From JAJECS01 sp965243625 (GTDB lineage Bacteria; Chloroflexota; UBA11872): 64,000 nucleotides of DNA. The notes beneath the pieces are model-generated. The model had not been told where the DNA came from. It worked only from the letters and a program-made list of their open reading frames with translations, and searched no databases. Numbering within the stretch: the stretch's first letter is position 1; each line of letters begins with the position of its first letter. Position numbers and translations under genes: made by a program. Below are positions 44,124-52,395 of the stretch, piece by piece. The stretch covers positions 62,001 through 126,000 of the forward strand of contig CBDEVI010000002.1 of NCBI GenBank assembly GCA_965243625.1. The letters are read 5' to 3'.

Positions 44124-45209
44124 TCACCTTGATTCGGTGTCACAAGATTGCGCCGCGCCGGCCTCGTGCCCGAGCACGTCGCCGAACGCGGCCATGAACG
44201 ACTGCATGTCTTCCGCCGAGCCGATGGAGATCCGAAGCGCATTCGCGATGCGCGGATCGCCGGCAAAACGCCGGACCACAATGCGGCGATCTTCGAGCTG
44301 GCGCTGAACATCCGCGGCATCGTACCCGTCAAGCTCGACAAATACGAAGTTTGCCTGGGATGGGTGGACTTTCAGCCCGAATCGCTCCTGTAGTGTCGCC
44401 GCCAGTGCGTCGCGGCGGCGACGAATCGCCGCCCAGTGACGCTCCGCCCAATCCAGGTCGGCCAGGGCCGCCAGCCCGGCGGCCTGCGCCAGGCGGCTGA
44501 CGTTGTAGGAGTCCTTCACCCGCAGCAGCGCGTCGGCAAGCTCCGGGCCGGCTACCGCATAGCCCAGCCGCAATCCCGCCAGGCCAAAGCTCTTGGAAAA
44601 CGAGCGCGTCACGCACACGTTGTCGCACTCCTGCAGCAGGTCCACGTTGTCGCGGTCGGCGAACTCGACGTACGCCTCGTCGATGACCAGCAGATTCACG
44701 CGCGAAGCCAGCCAGCGCAGGTCGTCGGCCCCGTAATGGGTGCCGGCGGGGTTGTTGGGACTGGCGACGAAGGTGATCTTGCCGCGCGCGGCGGCCAGCT
44801 GGCGCACCGGCAACGCGAAGTCGTCGCCCAGCGGCACCTCGCGGATGTCGCAGCCGCCGATCGCGGCCAGCACCGGGTAGAGCGAATAGCTCGGCGTCGC
44901 CGCCACGACCCGGTCGCCCGGGTCGCACGCCACGCGGATCAGCAGGTTGAGCAGATCGTCCGAGCCGTTGCCAAAGACCACCTGCTCGGGCTGCACGCCA
45001 TGGCGGCGCGCGGCGGCATCCCGCAGCTCGCGGCTGATCGGATCGGGATAGAGCCGGATCGACGCACCGGCCGCCTCGCGCAAGGCCGCCACCGCCGCCG
45101 GTGAGGCCTCGGGACTCTCGTTCGTATTGAGCTTGATCCACCCGCCGTCGCCAGGCTGCAAGCCCGGCACGTATCCGTGAATCGCCGCCATATCGCGTCG
45201 CAGCCGCAC
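44124..45209 (-). CDS. hisC: Histidinol-phosphate aminotransferase
   Basis: The 361-residue PLP enzyme of fold type I carries IKLNTNESPEASPAAVAAL at the N-terminus, FGNGSDDLLNLLIRV, NPNNPAG in the form FVASPNNPAGTHYG, LVIDEAYVEFAD, and the PLP lysine in TRSFSKSFGLAGLRLGYAV. It transaminates imidazole acetol phosphate in histidine synthesis; aromatic aminotransferase activity is also possible in this family. It stands 40 bp upstream of hppA. An alternative start is the Met seven residues in. Confidence 0.92.
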   Translation of the reverse strand: MRLRRDMAAIHGYVPGLQPGDGGWIKLNTNESPEASPAAVAALREAAGASIRLYPDPISRELRDAAARRHGVQPEQVVFGNGSDDLLNLLIRVACDPGDRVVAATPSYSLYPVLAAIGGCDIREVPLGDDFALPVRQLAAARGKITFVASPNNPAGTHYGADDLRWLASRVNLLVIDEAYVEFADRDNVDLLQECDNVCVTRSFSKSFGLAGLRLGYAVAGPELADALLRVKDSYNVSRLAQAAGLAALADLDWAERHWAAIRRRRDALAATLQERFGLKVHPSQANFVFVELDGYDAADVQRQLEDRRIVVRRFAGDPRIANALRISIGSAEDMQSFMAAFGDVLGHEAGAAQSCDTESR

Positions 45210-45792
45210 GAGTCAACTCACCGAGAAAGAAATCAGGCCGCAGACACGGGCCCCGAACGCCCATGCTACCCAGTTGGTGCGCGCGCCACCACGGCAGGCG
45301 CCTCTTGCCCCTCCGTCGTTCCGGCTCGGACTCCCTCTCCTGGGGGAGAGGGCCGGGGTGAGGGGGTCCCCGCCGTCATTCCCGCCGGCCACTTTGACAT
45401 TCCCGCCTGCCCCTCCGTCATTCCCGCGGAGGCGGGAATCCACCGGTCATTGAAGCTGGGGGCCGAAAGGGTTTGCCCAGTGATCCTCAACTTTGGCTGG
45501 ATTCCGCAAATGTCACCGGAGAGGGCGAGGGCTCGAAGAGGGGGCGTGCCCTGCCCGGTACGAGATTCCGGGCGGGGGTCATCCGAAGTCACGTCCGGCA
45601 CGCCCGGAGACGTTCGCTGTAGGGGCGCCCCTAGTGGGCGCCCGACCCGCCCAACCTGTCACTCCGAGCCCCCCACCTGTCACTCCGAGCGCAGCGAGGA
45701 GTCCCAGATGCCCGACTCCGGCCGCTTTCGTGGTGAGCCCGTCGAACCATGAACGGCCCCAGGCGTCCCGATAAAGCCCGAAACAGCGACCG
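45210..45792. repeat. Repeat-dense intergenic region without a gene
   Basis: No credible gene lies here. It holds a family E dyad (about 45331-45368), a family C unit (45412-45520), a family A palindrome (45619-45644, AGGGGCGCCC/GGGCGCCC), a family D unit (about 45657-45709, CACTCCGAGCGCAGCGAGG) and a family F unit (45728-45757, TTCGTGGTGAGCCCGTCGAA). The stacking of five repeat types in 500 bp is the densest in the window. Confidence 0.7.
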
Positions 45793-45913
45793 CCGTCTCG
45801 GCCCCCGCGACAACGAAGCCCAATTCAACGGCCGCCACCGCACCAAAGACCCTATCCTTGCCTAGATGAACGCCCACGCCGCCGGAGACTCCGACGCGCG
45901 TATCGTCCAATAG
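45793..45913 (+). pseudogene. Remnant 1 of the C-terminus of a type II restriction-modification protein
   Basis: Read in the frame of remnant 2, it gives DRRLGPRDNEAQFNGRHRTK, then DPILA, a stop, and MNAHAAGDSD. This matches the coding segment IVRREDEAQFDGQYRTKDLI with MNALAVGDTE at 46812-46928. A stop lies inside and there is no start. It lies immediately upstream of the MNT gene. Confidence 0.7.
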
Positions 45914-45919
45914 CCACCC

Positions 45920-46264
45920 ATGCGCATCGTTGAAGACCCTCTGAACCGCGAAACCATCGAGGCCGTCACGCAGCTGATCGTGGATCGCTTCGAGCCGGAG
46001 CAAATCATCATGTTCGGCAGCTGCGCCCGCGGCGACATCGATGAGAACAGCGACCTGGACCTGCTGGTCGTCCTGCGACACAACGACGAGAAGGGCTGCG
46101 ACGGCTACGCCATCCGCCTCGCTATCGCCGAGCGCTTCCTGCTCCCCGTCGATGTCCTGATCCGCTCGGCCGACGTGATCGCCAAGTATCGCCAGAACCC
46201 CAACTCCATGATCAGCCGCATGCTGGAAGACTCCGAAGTCCTCTATGACAGCTACGCCGCCTGA
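45920..46264 (+). CDS. MNT-type nucleotidyltransferase (minimal), MNT/HEPN pair
   Basis: The 114-residue protein has the minimal nucleotidyltransferase signature: IIMFGSCARGDIDENSDLDL with GSxxRG and the DxD pair, and a later Asp in LPVDVLIRS. Such proteins pair with HEPN proteins as toxin-antitoxin modules, the MNT partner modifying the HEPN toxin with nucleotides. The HEPN gene follows with a 20-bp overlap. The pair sits between two copies of a restriction-modification gene remnant, which suggests gene gain here. Sequence composition matches the surrounding chromosome. Confidence 0.9.
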   Translation: MRIVEDPLNRETIEAVTQLIVDRFEPEQIIMFGSCARGDIDENSDLDLLVVLRHNDEKGCDGYAIRLAIAERFLLPVDVLIRSADVIAKYRQNPNSMISRMLEDSEVLYDSYAA

Positions 46265-46628
46265 ACAAGCCTGGTTCGCCAAAGCCGACGAGGACTTGGA
46301 GATTGCCCGCCGCGCGCTCGGGCCCGACCGGCCGCTGCCGTCCGTGGCCTGCTTCCACGCCCAGCAATGCGCTGAGAAGTACCTCAAGGGCTACCTGGTC
46401 GCTCACGACGTGCCGTTCCGATTTGTCCACGACCTTGGCTATCTCATCGGGCTATGTGCGGGCATCGACCCGGCATTTACCAACCTCAGGCCGGCCGCCG
46501 TCACCCTGAATCCATACGTGGCGACTGCCCGCTATCCATCGGAAGCCGCCCAGGAGCCGGACGTCGAGGCCGCCGAGAAGGCCATCGCAGTCGCCGAACG
46601 AATCGCCGCCGCGGTGGCGCGGGAGTAG
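46245..46628 (+). CDS. HEPN-domain protein, partner of the MNT gene
   Basis: The 127-residue helical protein has the HEPN core AWFAKADEDLEIARRAL, CFHAQQCAEKYLKGYLV and FRFVHDLGYLIGLC, then the typical TARYPS. This is the PF05168 type. The Rx4-6H ribonuclease motif of the HepT toxins is not obvious, so it may lack RNase activity or use other residues. It overlaps the MNT gene by 20 bp, and its TAG is also the upstream stop of remnant 2. A toxin-antitoxin or defence role is inference from the pairing. Confidence 0.88.
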   Translation: MTATPPEQAWFAKADEDLEIARRALGPDRPLPSVACFHAQQCAEKYLKGYLVAHDVPFRFVHDLGYLIGLCAGIDPAFTNLRPAAVTLNPYVATARYPSEAAQEPDVEAAEKAIAVAERIAAAVARE

Positions 46629-46928
46629 CGCTTTGCCGCATCCATACTTGCCTTGCCATCGCCCTTCGCCCGCGACCTCGGCTACGGTGGTCCGCCCCTC
46701 ATCTGGGACGAGGAAGACCGCCGCCACCTGCGCGCCCGCCTCGACGCGCTCTACTTCCACCTCTACGGCCTCGATTGCAACGACGCCGCCTACGTCCTCG
46801 ACACATTCCCCATCGTCCGCCGCGAAGACGAGGCCCAATTCGACGGCCAATACCGCACCAAAGACCTCATCCTCGCCTACATGAATGCCCTGGCCGTGGG
46901 GGACACCGAGACCATCGTGGCGGTGTAG
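46629..46928 (+). pseudogene. Remnant 2: C-terminus of a type II restriction-modification (Eco57I-like) protein
   Basis: The segment from about 46653 encodes FARDLGYGGPPLIWDEEDRR, LDALYFHLYGLDCNDAAYVL and DTFPIVRREDEAQFDGQYRT. This is the pattern at the very C-terminus of large DNA N6-methylase/restriction proteins (HLYGL, ILDTFPIVRR, EYRTK). No ATG precedes it, and an in-frame stop lies at 46626. The catalytic part is missing. Its stop codon is formed by the GTAG of the palindrome at 46925. Confidence 0.7.
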
Positions 46929-46950
46929 GGGCGGTTCGCGAACCGCCCCT
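46925..46950. repeat. REP-like palindrome, family A, left of the Y1 transposase
   Basis: GTAGGGGCGGTTCGC with GCGAACCGCCCCT. The core GGCGGTTCGCGAACCGCC is the same in the copies at 47337 and 47605. Confidence 0.88.
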
Positions 46951-47041
46951 CCGTCGATTCCCTGCGAGAGCCCCACATCGATGGGTTGTGAATTCCCGAC
47001 CTATGATCGGCACGGTCTGAATCTCCGGGAGGCTGTGGGCG

Positions 47042-47599
47042 GTGACATCGACCAGGCCGGCGACGACCTACGGTCCCGGTGTCCACCGTCGTCGTTCAAT
47101 TCGCCTTAAGGGTTTTGACTACTCACAGGCTGGGGCCTACTTCGTGACGGTAGTCGTCCGGGACTGGGAATGTTCGTTTGGAAGAGTCTTTGACGGGGCA
47201 ATCCAACTGAACGACACCGGGCGTTTGGTGAGAGATTCGTGGGAATGGCTCGCCGTGCAACACCCCTATGTCGCGTTGGATGAATACATTGTGATGCCAA
47301 ATCATTTGCACGGCATCATCGTGATCTCCGACCAATGTAGGGGCGGTTCGCGAACCGCCAGCAACTCGATGCCGCCTAAACCTCTCGGCAGACTCATTGG
47401 CGCATTCAAGACTGTCTCGACAAAGCGAGTCAATTTCGCCAGCGAGACGCCAGGAAAACCAATCTGGCAACGAAACTACTATGAACACGTTATTCGCAAC
47501 GATAAGGAGCTAACCGATATCCGCGAATACATTGTCAATAACCCGATTCGGTGGGAATTGGACAAATACAATCCTGACTTCCAGCCAAACCGCACGTGA
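47042..47599 (+). CDS. REP-associated tyrosine (Y1/IS200-like) transposase, RAYT
   Basis: The 185-residue protein begins at GTG 47042. RRRSIRLKGFDYSQAGAYFV starts the domain. EYIVMPNHLHGIIVI gives the HUH motif (His-Leu-His). The catalytic Tyr is in PIWQRNYYEHVIRNDKELTD, followed by IREYIVNNPIRW. RAYT proteins act as single-copy domesticated relatives of IS200 transposases and are thought to spread REP hairpins. A palindrome is inserted in frame (47337-47359, coding CRGGSRTA), and others flank the gene on both sides. The HUH and Tyr residues are intact. Confidence 0.9.
   Translation: MTSTRPATTYGPGVHRRRSIRLKGFDYSQAGAYFVTVVVRDWECSFGRVFDGAIQLNDTGRLVRDSWEWLAVQHPYVALDEYIVMPNHLHGIIVISDQCRGGSRTASNSMPPKPLGRLIGAFKTVSTKRVNFASETPGKPIWQRNYYEHVIRNDKELTDIREYIVNNPIRWELDKYNPDFQPNRT
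47337..47359 (+). repeat. REP-like palindrome inside the RAYT gene
   Basis: GTAGGGGCGGTTCGC and GCGAACCGCC lie in frame between the HUH and Tyr motifs and encode CRGGSRTA. The reading frame continues on both sides. Confidence 0.9.
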
Positions 47600-47604
47600 G
47601 TCCG

Positions 47605-47631
47605 AAAGGGCGGTTCGCGAACCGCCCCTAC
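47605..47631. repeat. REP-like palindrome, family A, right of the Y1 transposase
   Basis: AAAGGGCGGTTCGC and GCGAACCGCCCCTAC, ending CACGGAATTG. It begins 6 bp past the transposase stop codon. Confidence 0.88.
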
Positions 47632-47695
47632 ACGGAATTGGCGCGGACCGCCGGAGCATGGCCTCCGGCAAGGCGACGGTAGAAGGGAGCAGAGC

Positions 47696-48010
47696 ATGTC
47701 GGCGAGCCTCGAAGGTGAATTCCACAGGGCCATGCTCAACATCTACGACACCGCTGCGGAGCTCGACTATCGCCCAATCCTTTTCTTGCAAATGGTCCAT
47801 GAGCATGGCGGGGTGGAAACGGCAAGGCGCTTGCTGGGTGCACCCGAGCCACAGGAGGGGTTGACCACGCTGTGGAAGCTTGGTCGGCTGGACACTTCCA
47901 TGGAGGCGTTGGTGGTACAGGAGCGGTGGATGCCGCTCTTCAACGATGATGAACGCCAGGCGGCGCGGGATCGACTGCGCGCCTATGGCTATGACGCGGA
48001 TTCCGGCTAG
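47696..48010 (+). CDS. Small conserved protein of unknown function
   Basis: The 104-residue helical protein resembles a recurrent family of about 100 residues in environmental bacteria. It starts EFHRAMLNIYDTAAEL and continues FLQMVHEHGGVETARRLLG, LTTLWKLGRLDTSMEALVVQ and RWMPLFNDDERQAARDRLRAYGY. I cannot name a function; it occurs near accessory genes more often than housekeeping ones in my recollection. Start ATG 47696 follows GGGAGCAGAG-like purines. Confidence 0.7.
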   Translation: MSASLEGEFHRAMLNIYDTAAELDYRPILFLQMVHEHGGVETARRLLGAPEPQEGLTTLWKLGRLDTSMEALVVQERWMPLFNDDERQAARDRLRAYGYDADSG

Positions 48011-48520
48011 AGGTGGCCCTGCAGCGGTGCTTGGACGTCTGAGATTCCTCGCTGCGCTCGGAATGACACATAGGGCGCACAAGGCTTCAGAGTGCCTGCC
48101 CGAATTGTTAGTTCGTCGTCGAAGTTAAAACCCGAACATGCCAAGAAACTCCCGGTCTCCAGGTTTGGGACCGCGCCAAACGCGCCGTGAGCCGACGAAA
48201 TGCCCGACATTCCGGCCTTGCGGCGGAGTCTAAGCCCCCTTGTGCGGCTTCGGTCCGGCCCCCTCTCCCTGGATGGGAGAGGGCTGGGGTGAGGGTGATC
48301 CGGCGACCCAGGCGGCGCGTCGCGTCAGCGTTTTGGCAGCCACCAACGGGCTGGGGTCTTTCCCCCTCATCCTTATCTGCTCCCGCCAGGGGAGAAGGAA
48401 CCGGAGGCACACCCGGCGGGCCAGGCTTCGGGCGCCCACCAGGGACGCCCCTACACGGAATCGCCGGATTCGGAACTTACGAATCGGGGCTCAGGCCACG
48501 CCGCTCGTTAGACTCGCGGC
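48011..48520. repeat. Intergenic region with several dispersed repeats
   Basis: No gene is supported. It has a family D unit (about 48042-48068, TTCCTCGCTGCGCTCGGAA), a family E dyad (about 48255-48298, CCCTCTCCCTGG with GGGAGAGGGCTGGGG), a degenerate copy of it near 48363-48395, and a family A palindrome (48430-48454, GGGCGCCC/GGGACGCCCC then CTACACGG). Confidence 0.65.
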
Positions 48521-49273
48521 ATGGCGATTCGGGGTGTGCTGTTCGATCTGGGCGATACCTTGGTCACGCAGGAGCCCTTGGTCGGGTCGCCCAGCAACCG
48601 GGAGGGGGCGGCGCAAGTTGCCGAGGCGTTGGGGCGGCTGACGGAGGTCGCGCCGACCGCCGAGCAGCTGACCGACCCGCTGGGCGAGACCCTGCAAGAG
48701 GCGCTGATCGAGTCCTACCAGGGCGAGTGCGCCGTTCCGGACGCCCGGCGGGCATTCCTCGAGGTCCTCGACCGCTTTGACATTGAGCCGCCGTCCGAGC
48801 TCATCGATCTGCTGCTGCCGTTGTACTTCGGGCCGCACTACGCGCGGATGACCGTCGATCCGCACGCCGTCCGCACCCTTGAGCTGCTGCGCCGGGCCGG
48901 CGTGGGCACGGCCATCGTGGGGAACGTGATCCACGGCGAGGAGTTGCTGGTCGAACGCCTGCGCGCGTTCGATCTGCTGCGGCTGGTGGACGCCCTGGTG
49001 CTGAGCACCGAGTCCGGCTGGATGAAGCCGCATCCGGTGGCCTACCGCGAGGCGCTGCGCCGCCTCGACGTCCCGGCTGCCGAGGCGGTCATGGTGGGCG
49101 ACGACTTGGAGGTCGACGTGCGCGCGCCGCAGGCGCTGGGTCTGCGGGCCATCTGGCTACGCCGCGAAACTGCACCCGGCCTCGGATCGGTCACGCCCGA
49201 CGCGATCATCGACGACCTTGGGGGACTGATTCCCGCCATCGCGGAATTGGACGCTACCCAGACGCCGACGTAA
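48521..49273 (+). CDS. HAD-superfamily hydrolase (phosphatase type)
   Basis: The 250-residue protein has motif I RGVLFDLGDTLV with the nucleophile Asp. Motif III is in TESGWMKPHPVAYREAL with the Lys, and motif IV is AVMVGDDLEVDVRAPQALGLR with the acidic pair. The cap is helical (about residues 20-90). A cytoplasmic phosphatase or dehalogenase-like enzyme on an unknown phosphorylated substrate is likely. An unrelated HAD gene is at 51217. Confidence 0.88.
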   Translation: MAIRGVLFDLGDTLVTQEPLVGSPSNREGAAQVAEALGRLTEVAPTAEQLTDPLGETLQEALIESYQGECAVPDARRAFLEVLDRFDIEPPSELIDLLLPLYFGPHYARMTVDPHAVRTLELLRRAGVGTAIVGNVIHGEELLVERLRAFDLLRLVDALVLSTESGWMKPHPVAYREALRRLDVPAAEAVMVGDDLEVDVRAPQALGLRAIWLRRETAPGLGSVTPDAIIDDLGGLIPAIAELDATQTPT

Positions 49274-49482
49274 CGGGCCGAGAGGCGACTGCCCCGAGGA
49301 GGCGACAGGCGCTGTGCTCATTTGCCGGCCCCTTAGATTCCTCGCTGCGCTCGGAATGACAGAGAAGGCGCTCGGAATGACAGAGAAGGCGCCCGGAATG
49401 ACAGGAATGAGGCGCTCACGATGGCGAATGCCGGAAGACCCCCTCCCCAGCCCTCCCCCTCTCAGGGGGAGGGGGCCGGAGC

Positions 49483-50820
49483 TCAGCGCGGGAGCCAGGT
49501 GTCGTCGAGGACCTCGTCGGTCAGCCGCTTGCCGAGCAGATACGTCGTGTTGTCGGGATACCAGAGCACCTGCTCGTCGGCGTAGTCGGTGAAGCTGCCG
49601 TAGAGCGGCATGCCCCCGCCGCGTCCGGTCACCGAGTGAACGGCGTATCCGTTGTCGGCGAGTACGTGGGGACGCCCGAACACCAGCGGCTGGCCGCCGG
49701 GGTTGTCGATCTCGCGCCCCACGCTGACGCAGACCGGACGGCGCGCCTTGCCGTCGCCGGGTCCGTCGGCCCCATGCGCGGTGCCGTCGTTGTTGTGGAA
49801 GAACAGCAGGAATCGACCGTCGCGGAGCTTGTGCAGCGGGCAGGGCGACGAGGGATGCGGGATGGGCGGTCCGCCGGGCTGAAACCGCAGCGGCGCCGCC
49901 TCGGACCACGACTCGCCGTAGTCCTCGGAGACCGAATACCAGATCCAGCCGGTCATGGTGCGCATCACGGCCACGATGCGGCCGTCGGAGAGGTTCTGGA
50001 TGGACGGCTCCATGGCGCAGCTGATGCGCGCGTCGCGCGGATGCTGGACCTGGATGCCGTGCTCGGCGTCGGGCCAGGTCGTCACCACCAGGTCCGCCGG
50101 GTCGTCGATGGTCAACACATTGTCGAAGCGCAGGAACCAGCCCTCGTGATGGCGCAAGTTGAAGCCGATCTCCGGCGTCACCGTCTCAAATTGACGCTGA
50201 TAGTGGTTGGAGGCCCAGCGCGTCATTGGGCAGATCACCTGGCCGCGGCGGTTCACGATGGGCGCCTGCCAGCCGGTCGGCACCCAGCTGCTGAGCATGG
50301 CGGGATCCGGATCGTCGATGGCCCCGCGACCGATGACCGCGTCGTGCCGCTCGCCCCACGTGACCCCGTCGTCATCCGACACGCGCCAGGACAGCACGCC
50401 CGTCATCCCACGGTCGAAATCCACCGGCCCGGTGTTGCGGTGATAGAAGAGCCACACGCGACCGCTATGCGGCACCACCACCGGCACCGACCACACCGGC
50501 ACCTTGCCGGAGTCGTCGGGCGGCGCCTCGATCACCGTGGGGCGGCTCCAGGTGCGCCCGCGGTCCTCGCTGCGGGCCGTCACAATCCGCACGTTCACCC
50601 CGTGGAAGTGGTCTCCGGCTTGCGTCCAGGTGGCCAGGAAGGCGCCCGTGGTCGTGACCGTGACGATGAAGTGGGTGTTGCCGTTGTCCCACGGCCCGTC
50701 GGGACGCGGCCCGGTGTCGTGCTCCGGCGTGTCGTCGTCGGCGGGCACGTAGACGACGTAGTCGGGATTGGTGCGGAGGGCGTCGCGCCAGCGAGCGGCG
50801 GCAGTCGATTTCGGAGGCAT
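49483..50820 (-). CDS. Sialidase-fold (BNR/Asp-box) protein, subfamily 1
   Basis: From MPPKSTAAARWRDALRTN this is about 445 residues. It is a relative of the 1097-2395 protein: TNPDYVVYVPADDDTPEHDT versus TDPDLVLHLPTRVPEHPEHQ at the start, and LWYPDNTTYLLGKRLTDEVL at the end. Asp-box motifs include SEDRGRTW, SDDDGVTW and a weaker SEDYGESW. No signal peptide is visible. The enzymatic role is open; exo-alpha-sialidase would be a default label, not a demonstrated one. It stands alone on the minus strand with an unrelated HAD gene on each side. Confidence 0.78.
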   Translation of the reverse strand: MPPKSTAAARWRDALRTNPDYVVYVPADDDTPEHDTGPRPDGPWDNGNTHFIVTVTTTGAFLATWTQAGDHFHGVNVRIVTARSEDRGRTWSRPTVIEAPPDDSGKVPVWSVPVVVPHSGRVWLFYHRNTGPVDFDRGMTGVLSWRVSDDDGVTWGERHDAVIGRGAIDDPDPAMLSSWVPTGWQAPIVNRRGQVICPMTRWASNHYQRQFETVTPEIGFNLRHHEGWFLRFDNVLTIDDPADLVVTTWPDAEHGIQVQHPRDARISCAMEPSIQNLSDGRIVAVMRTMTGWIWYSVSEDYGESWSEAAPLRFQPGGPPIPHPSSPCPLHKLRDGRFLLFFHNNDGTAHGADGPGDGKARRPVCVSVGREIDNPGGQPLVFGRPHVLADNGYAVHSVTGRGGGMPLYGSFTDYADEQVLWYPDNTTYLLGKRLTDEVLDDTWLPR

Positions 50821-50835
50821 TACATGGACCCTCAC

Positions 50836-51216
50836 GGACGGGACACCGCAGGCTGCAGCGCCGGTGGGCCGGTCACTGCCAGCGTCATCCCGACGAAAGC
50901 GCCCCCATCATCCCACCCGCGCGAATGACACGCCTTCCCTCGACTGAGCCGTCTGCATAGATGGTCGACATCCCACGCCCTGGCCCCGGATCACCCTCAC
51001 CCTAGCCCTCTCCCTGCCAGGGAGAGGGAACCGGACCCGCTCCCATCAAGAGACCCCTGCAGGAGCCAGCCAGGCTTGAGGATGGCCGGGCGAACCCAAT
51101 CCGCCCCCAGGTTCAGTGAAGGGTGGATTCCCGCTCCCCGCCTGCGCGGGGACAGGCTCCGCGGGAATGACGGAGGAGAATTGAATTGGGTTCGGTCGCT
51201 GGTGGTAGGTTCCGCT
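50836..51216. repeat. Intergenic region with family E and inverted family C repeats
   Basis: A dyad of the type CTCACCCTAGCCCTCTCCCT with GGGAGAGGGAACCGGA lies at about 50991-51028. The inverse of family C lies at 51059-51176: its right end reads CGGGAATGACGGAG, and CAGTGAAGGGTGGATTCCCG is in the middle. No gene or RNA is seen. Confidence 0.65.
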
Positions 51217-51975
51217 GTGACCACCTCGCTCCCGGCGGCCGTGTTTTTCGATGCCTACGGCACGCTGATCCACTTCCCGGACGACCCCTCGCCGTTCGAC
51301 TACATGGCCGACGCCCTGCGGCGGGCGGGAGTCGACCTGCCGCGCGCGCGCCTGGACGACGCCCTGCACGCGGAGATGCGCTACTACAAGGCGCACTACG
51401 CCTCGGTGCGCACGGCCGATGACCTCGAGCGGCTCCGCATCGAGGACGCCCGGGTGTACTTGCAAGCGCTGGGCGACACCGGCGCGGTTCCGCTCGACCT
51501 GAACCACGTCGCCGACGAGTTGGCGGCGGCCTTCGAGAGCCGCGTGCTTCCCGACGCGCATGCGGCTATCGACCTGGTGCGAGCGGCCGGCGTGCGTGCC
51601 GCCGTCCTCAGCAACTTCAGCTACCTGCTGCCGCTGGTCCTCGACGAGGTGGGGCTTGGCGATCGCCTCGATCCCATCGTCTTTTCGGCGGCCGTGGGCG
51701 CCGAGAAGCCCGACCCGCGCATCTTCGCCGCCGCGGCGACGGCGGTCGACGCCGACCTTAGCGACTGCGTGCTCATTGGCGACGACTTCAAGAACGACGT
51801 CGGCGGCGCTCGGCGCTGTGGGATGCCCGTGGTGTGGCTGGCGCGCGATGGATCGGCGACTCATCCCGGCGTGGCCGTGGCTCGGAACCTGGTGGACGCC
51901 GCCCGGCTTGCTCTGGGACCCGGCTGGCGCGAGCTTTCAAGCCGCGGCGGCTCAGCGACAGCCGGGGACGCCTGA
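51217..51975 (+). CDS. HAD-superfamily hydrolase
   Basis: A GTG start (TTSLPAAVFFDAYGTLIHFP) gives 252 residues. Upstream in-frame codons lie in the family C repeat and are left out. Motif I is VFFDAYGTL; motif II is AAVLSNFSY; motif III has VGAEKPDPRIF with the Lys; motif IV is CVLIGDDFKNDVGGARRCG. It resembles the DUF/REG-2-like HAD group. YjbQ follows one base after its stop codon. Substrate unknown. Confidence 0.88.
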   Translation: MTTSLPAAVFFDAYGTLIHFPDDPSPFDYMADALRRAGVDLPRARLDDALHAEMRYYKAHYASVRTADDLERLRIEDARVYLQALGDTGAVPLDLNHVADELAAAFESRVLPDAHAAIDLVRAAGVRAAVLSNFSYLLPLVLDEVGLGDRLDPIVFSAAVGAEKPDPRIFAAAATAVDADLSDCVLIGDDFKNDVGGARRCGMPVVWLARDGSATHPGVAVARNLVDAARLALGPGWRELSSRGGSATAGDA

Positions 51976-51976
51976 C

Positions 51977-52378
51977 ATGCGGCCGGCCACGCTGCGCGTC
52001 GCCACCGCCGCGCGAACGTCCGTGCACCAGATTGGCCGGGAGATTCAGGCAATCCTCGACACGCAGAACGTCGCGGACGGCCTGCTGTTGGTCAGCGTCC
52101 CGCACACCACCTGCGCCGTCACCATCAATGAACCCGAACCGGGCCTGCTCGACGACCTGGCCCGGGCGCTGGAGCACCTGGTGCCCTGGCGCGGCTCCTA
52201 CGCCCACAACCGCGGGTCGGAGGACAACGCCGCCGCCCACGTCCGCGCCGCCCTGCTGGGTCATCAGTTGCTCGTGCCGATCGTCGACGGACGGCTCCAG
52301 GTCGGCGTGTGGCAGGACGTGCTGCTCGTCGAGTGCGACGGCCCGCGCACGCGTACGGTCGAGCTACGCCTGGCCTAG
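51977..52378 (+). CDS. YjbQ family (UPF0047) protein
   Basis: The 133-residue protein shows the family signature: LLLVSVPHTTCAVTINEPEP (His/Thr-Thr), then DDLARALEHLVPW, YAHNRGSEDNAAAHVRAAL and LLVPIVDGRLQVGVWQDVLLV. YjbQ proteins were shown to have weak thiamine-phosphate synthase activity in E. coli, but the physiological role is debated. It starts one base after the HAD stop codon, so the pair is coupled. Confidence 0.9.
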   Translation: MRPATLRVATAARTSVHQIGREIQAILDTQNVADGLLLVSVPHTTCAVTINEPEPGLLDDLARALEHLVPWRGSYAHNRGSEDNAAAHVRAALLGHQLLVPIVDGRLQVGVWQDVLLVECDGPRTRTVELRLA

Positions 52379-52395
52379 GTCGCTGCCGACCGCGG

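Noticed and set aside
45680..46387. A 235-residue minus-strand frame over the MNT/HEPN region
   Set aside because: The MNT GSxxRGD signature on the plus strand decides the coding strand.
46653..46928. The 91-residue frame as an intact small gene
   Set aside because: It lacks an ATG and matches only the last part of a much larger family, so it is a remnant.
6937..48459. Repeated palindromes as a CRISPR array
   Set aside because: Copies are kilobases apart, spacing is irregular, and no cas gene is present.
51076..51216. N-terminal extension of the HAD gene at 51217
   Set aside because: It lies in the inverted family C repeat and has no similarity to HAD proteins.
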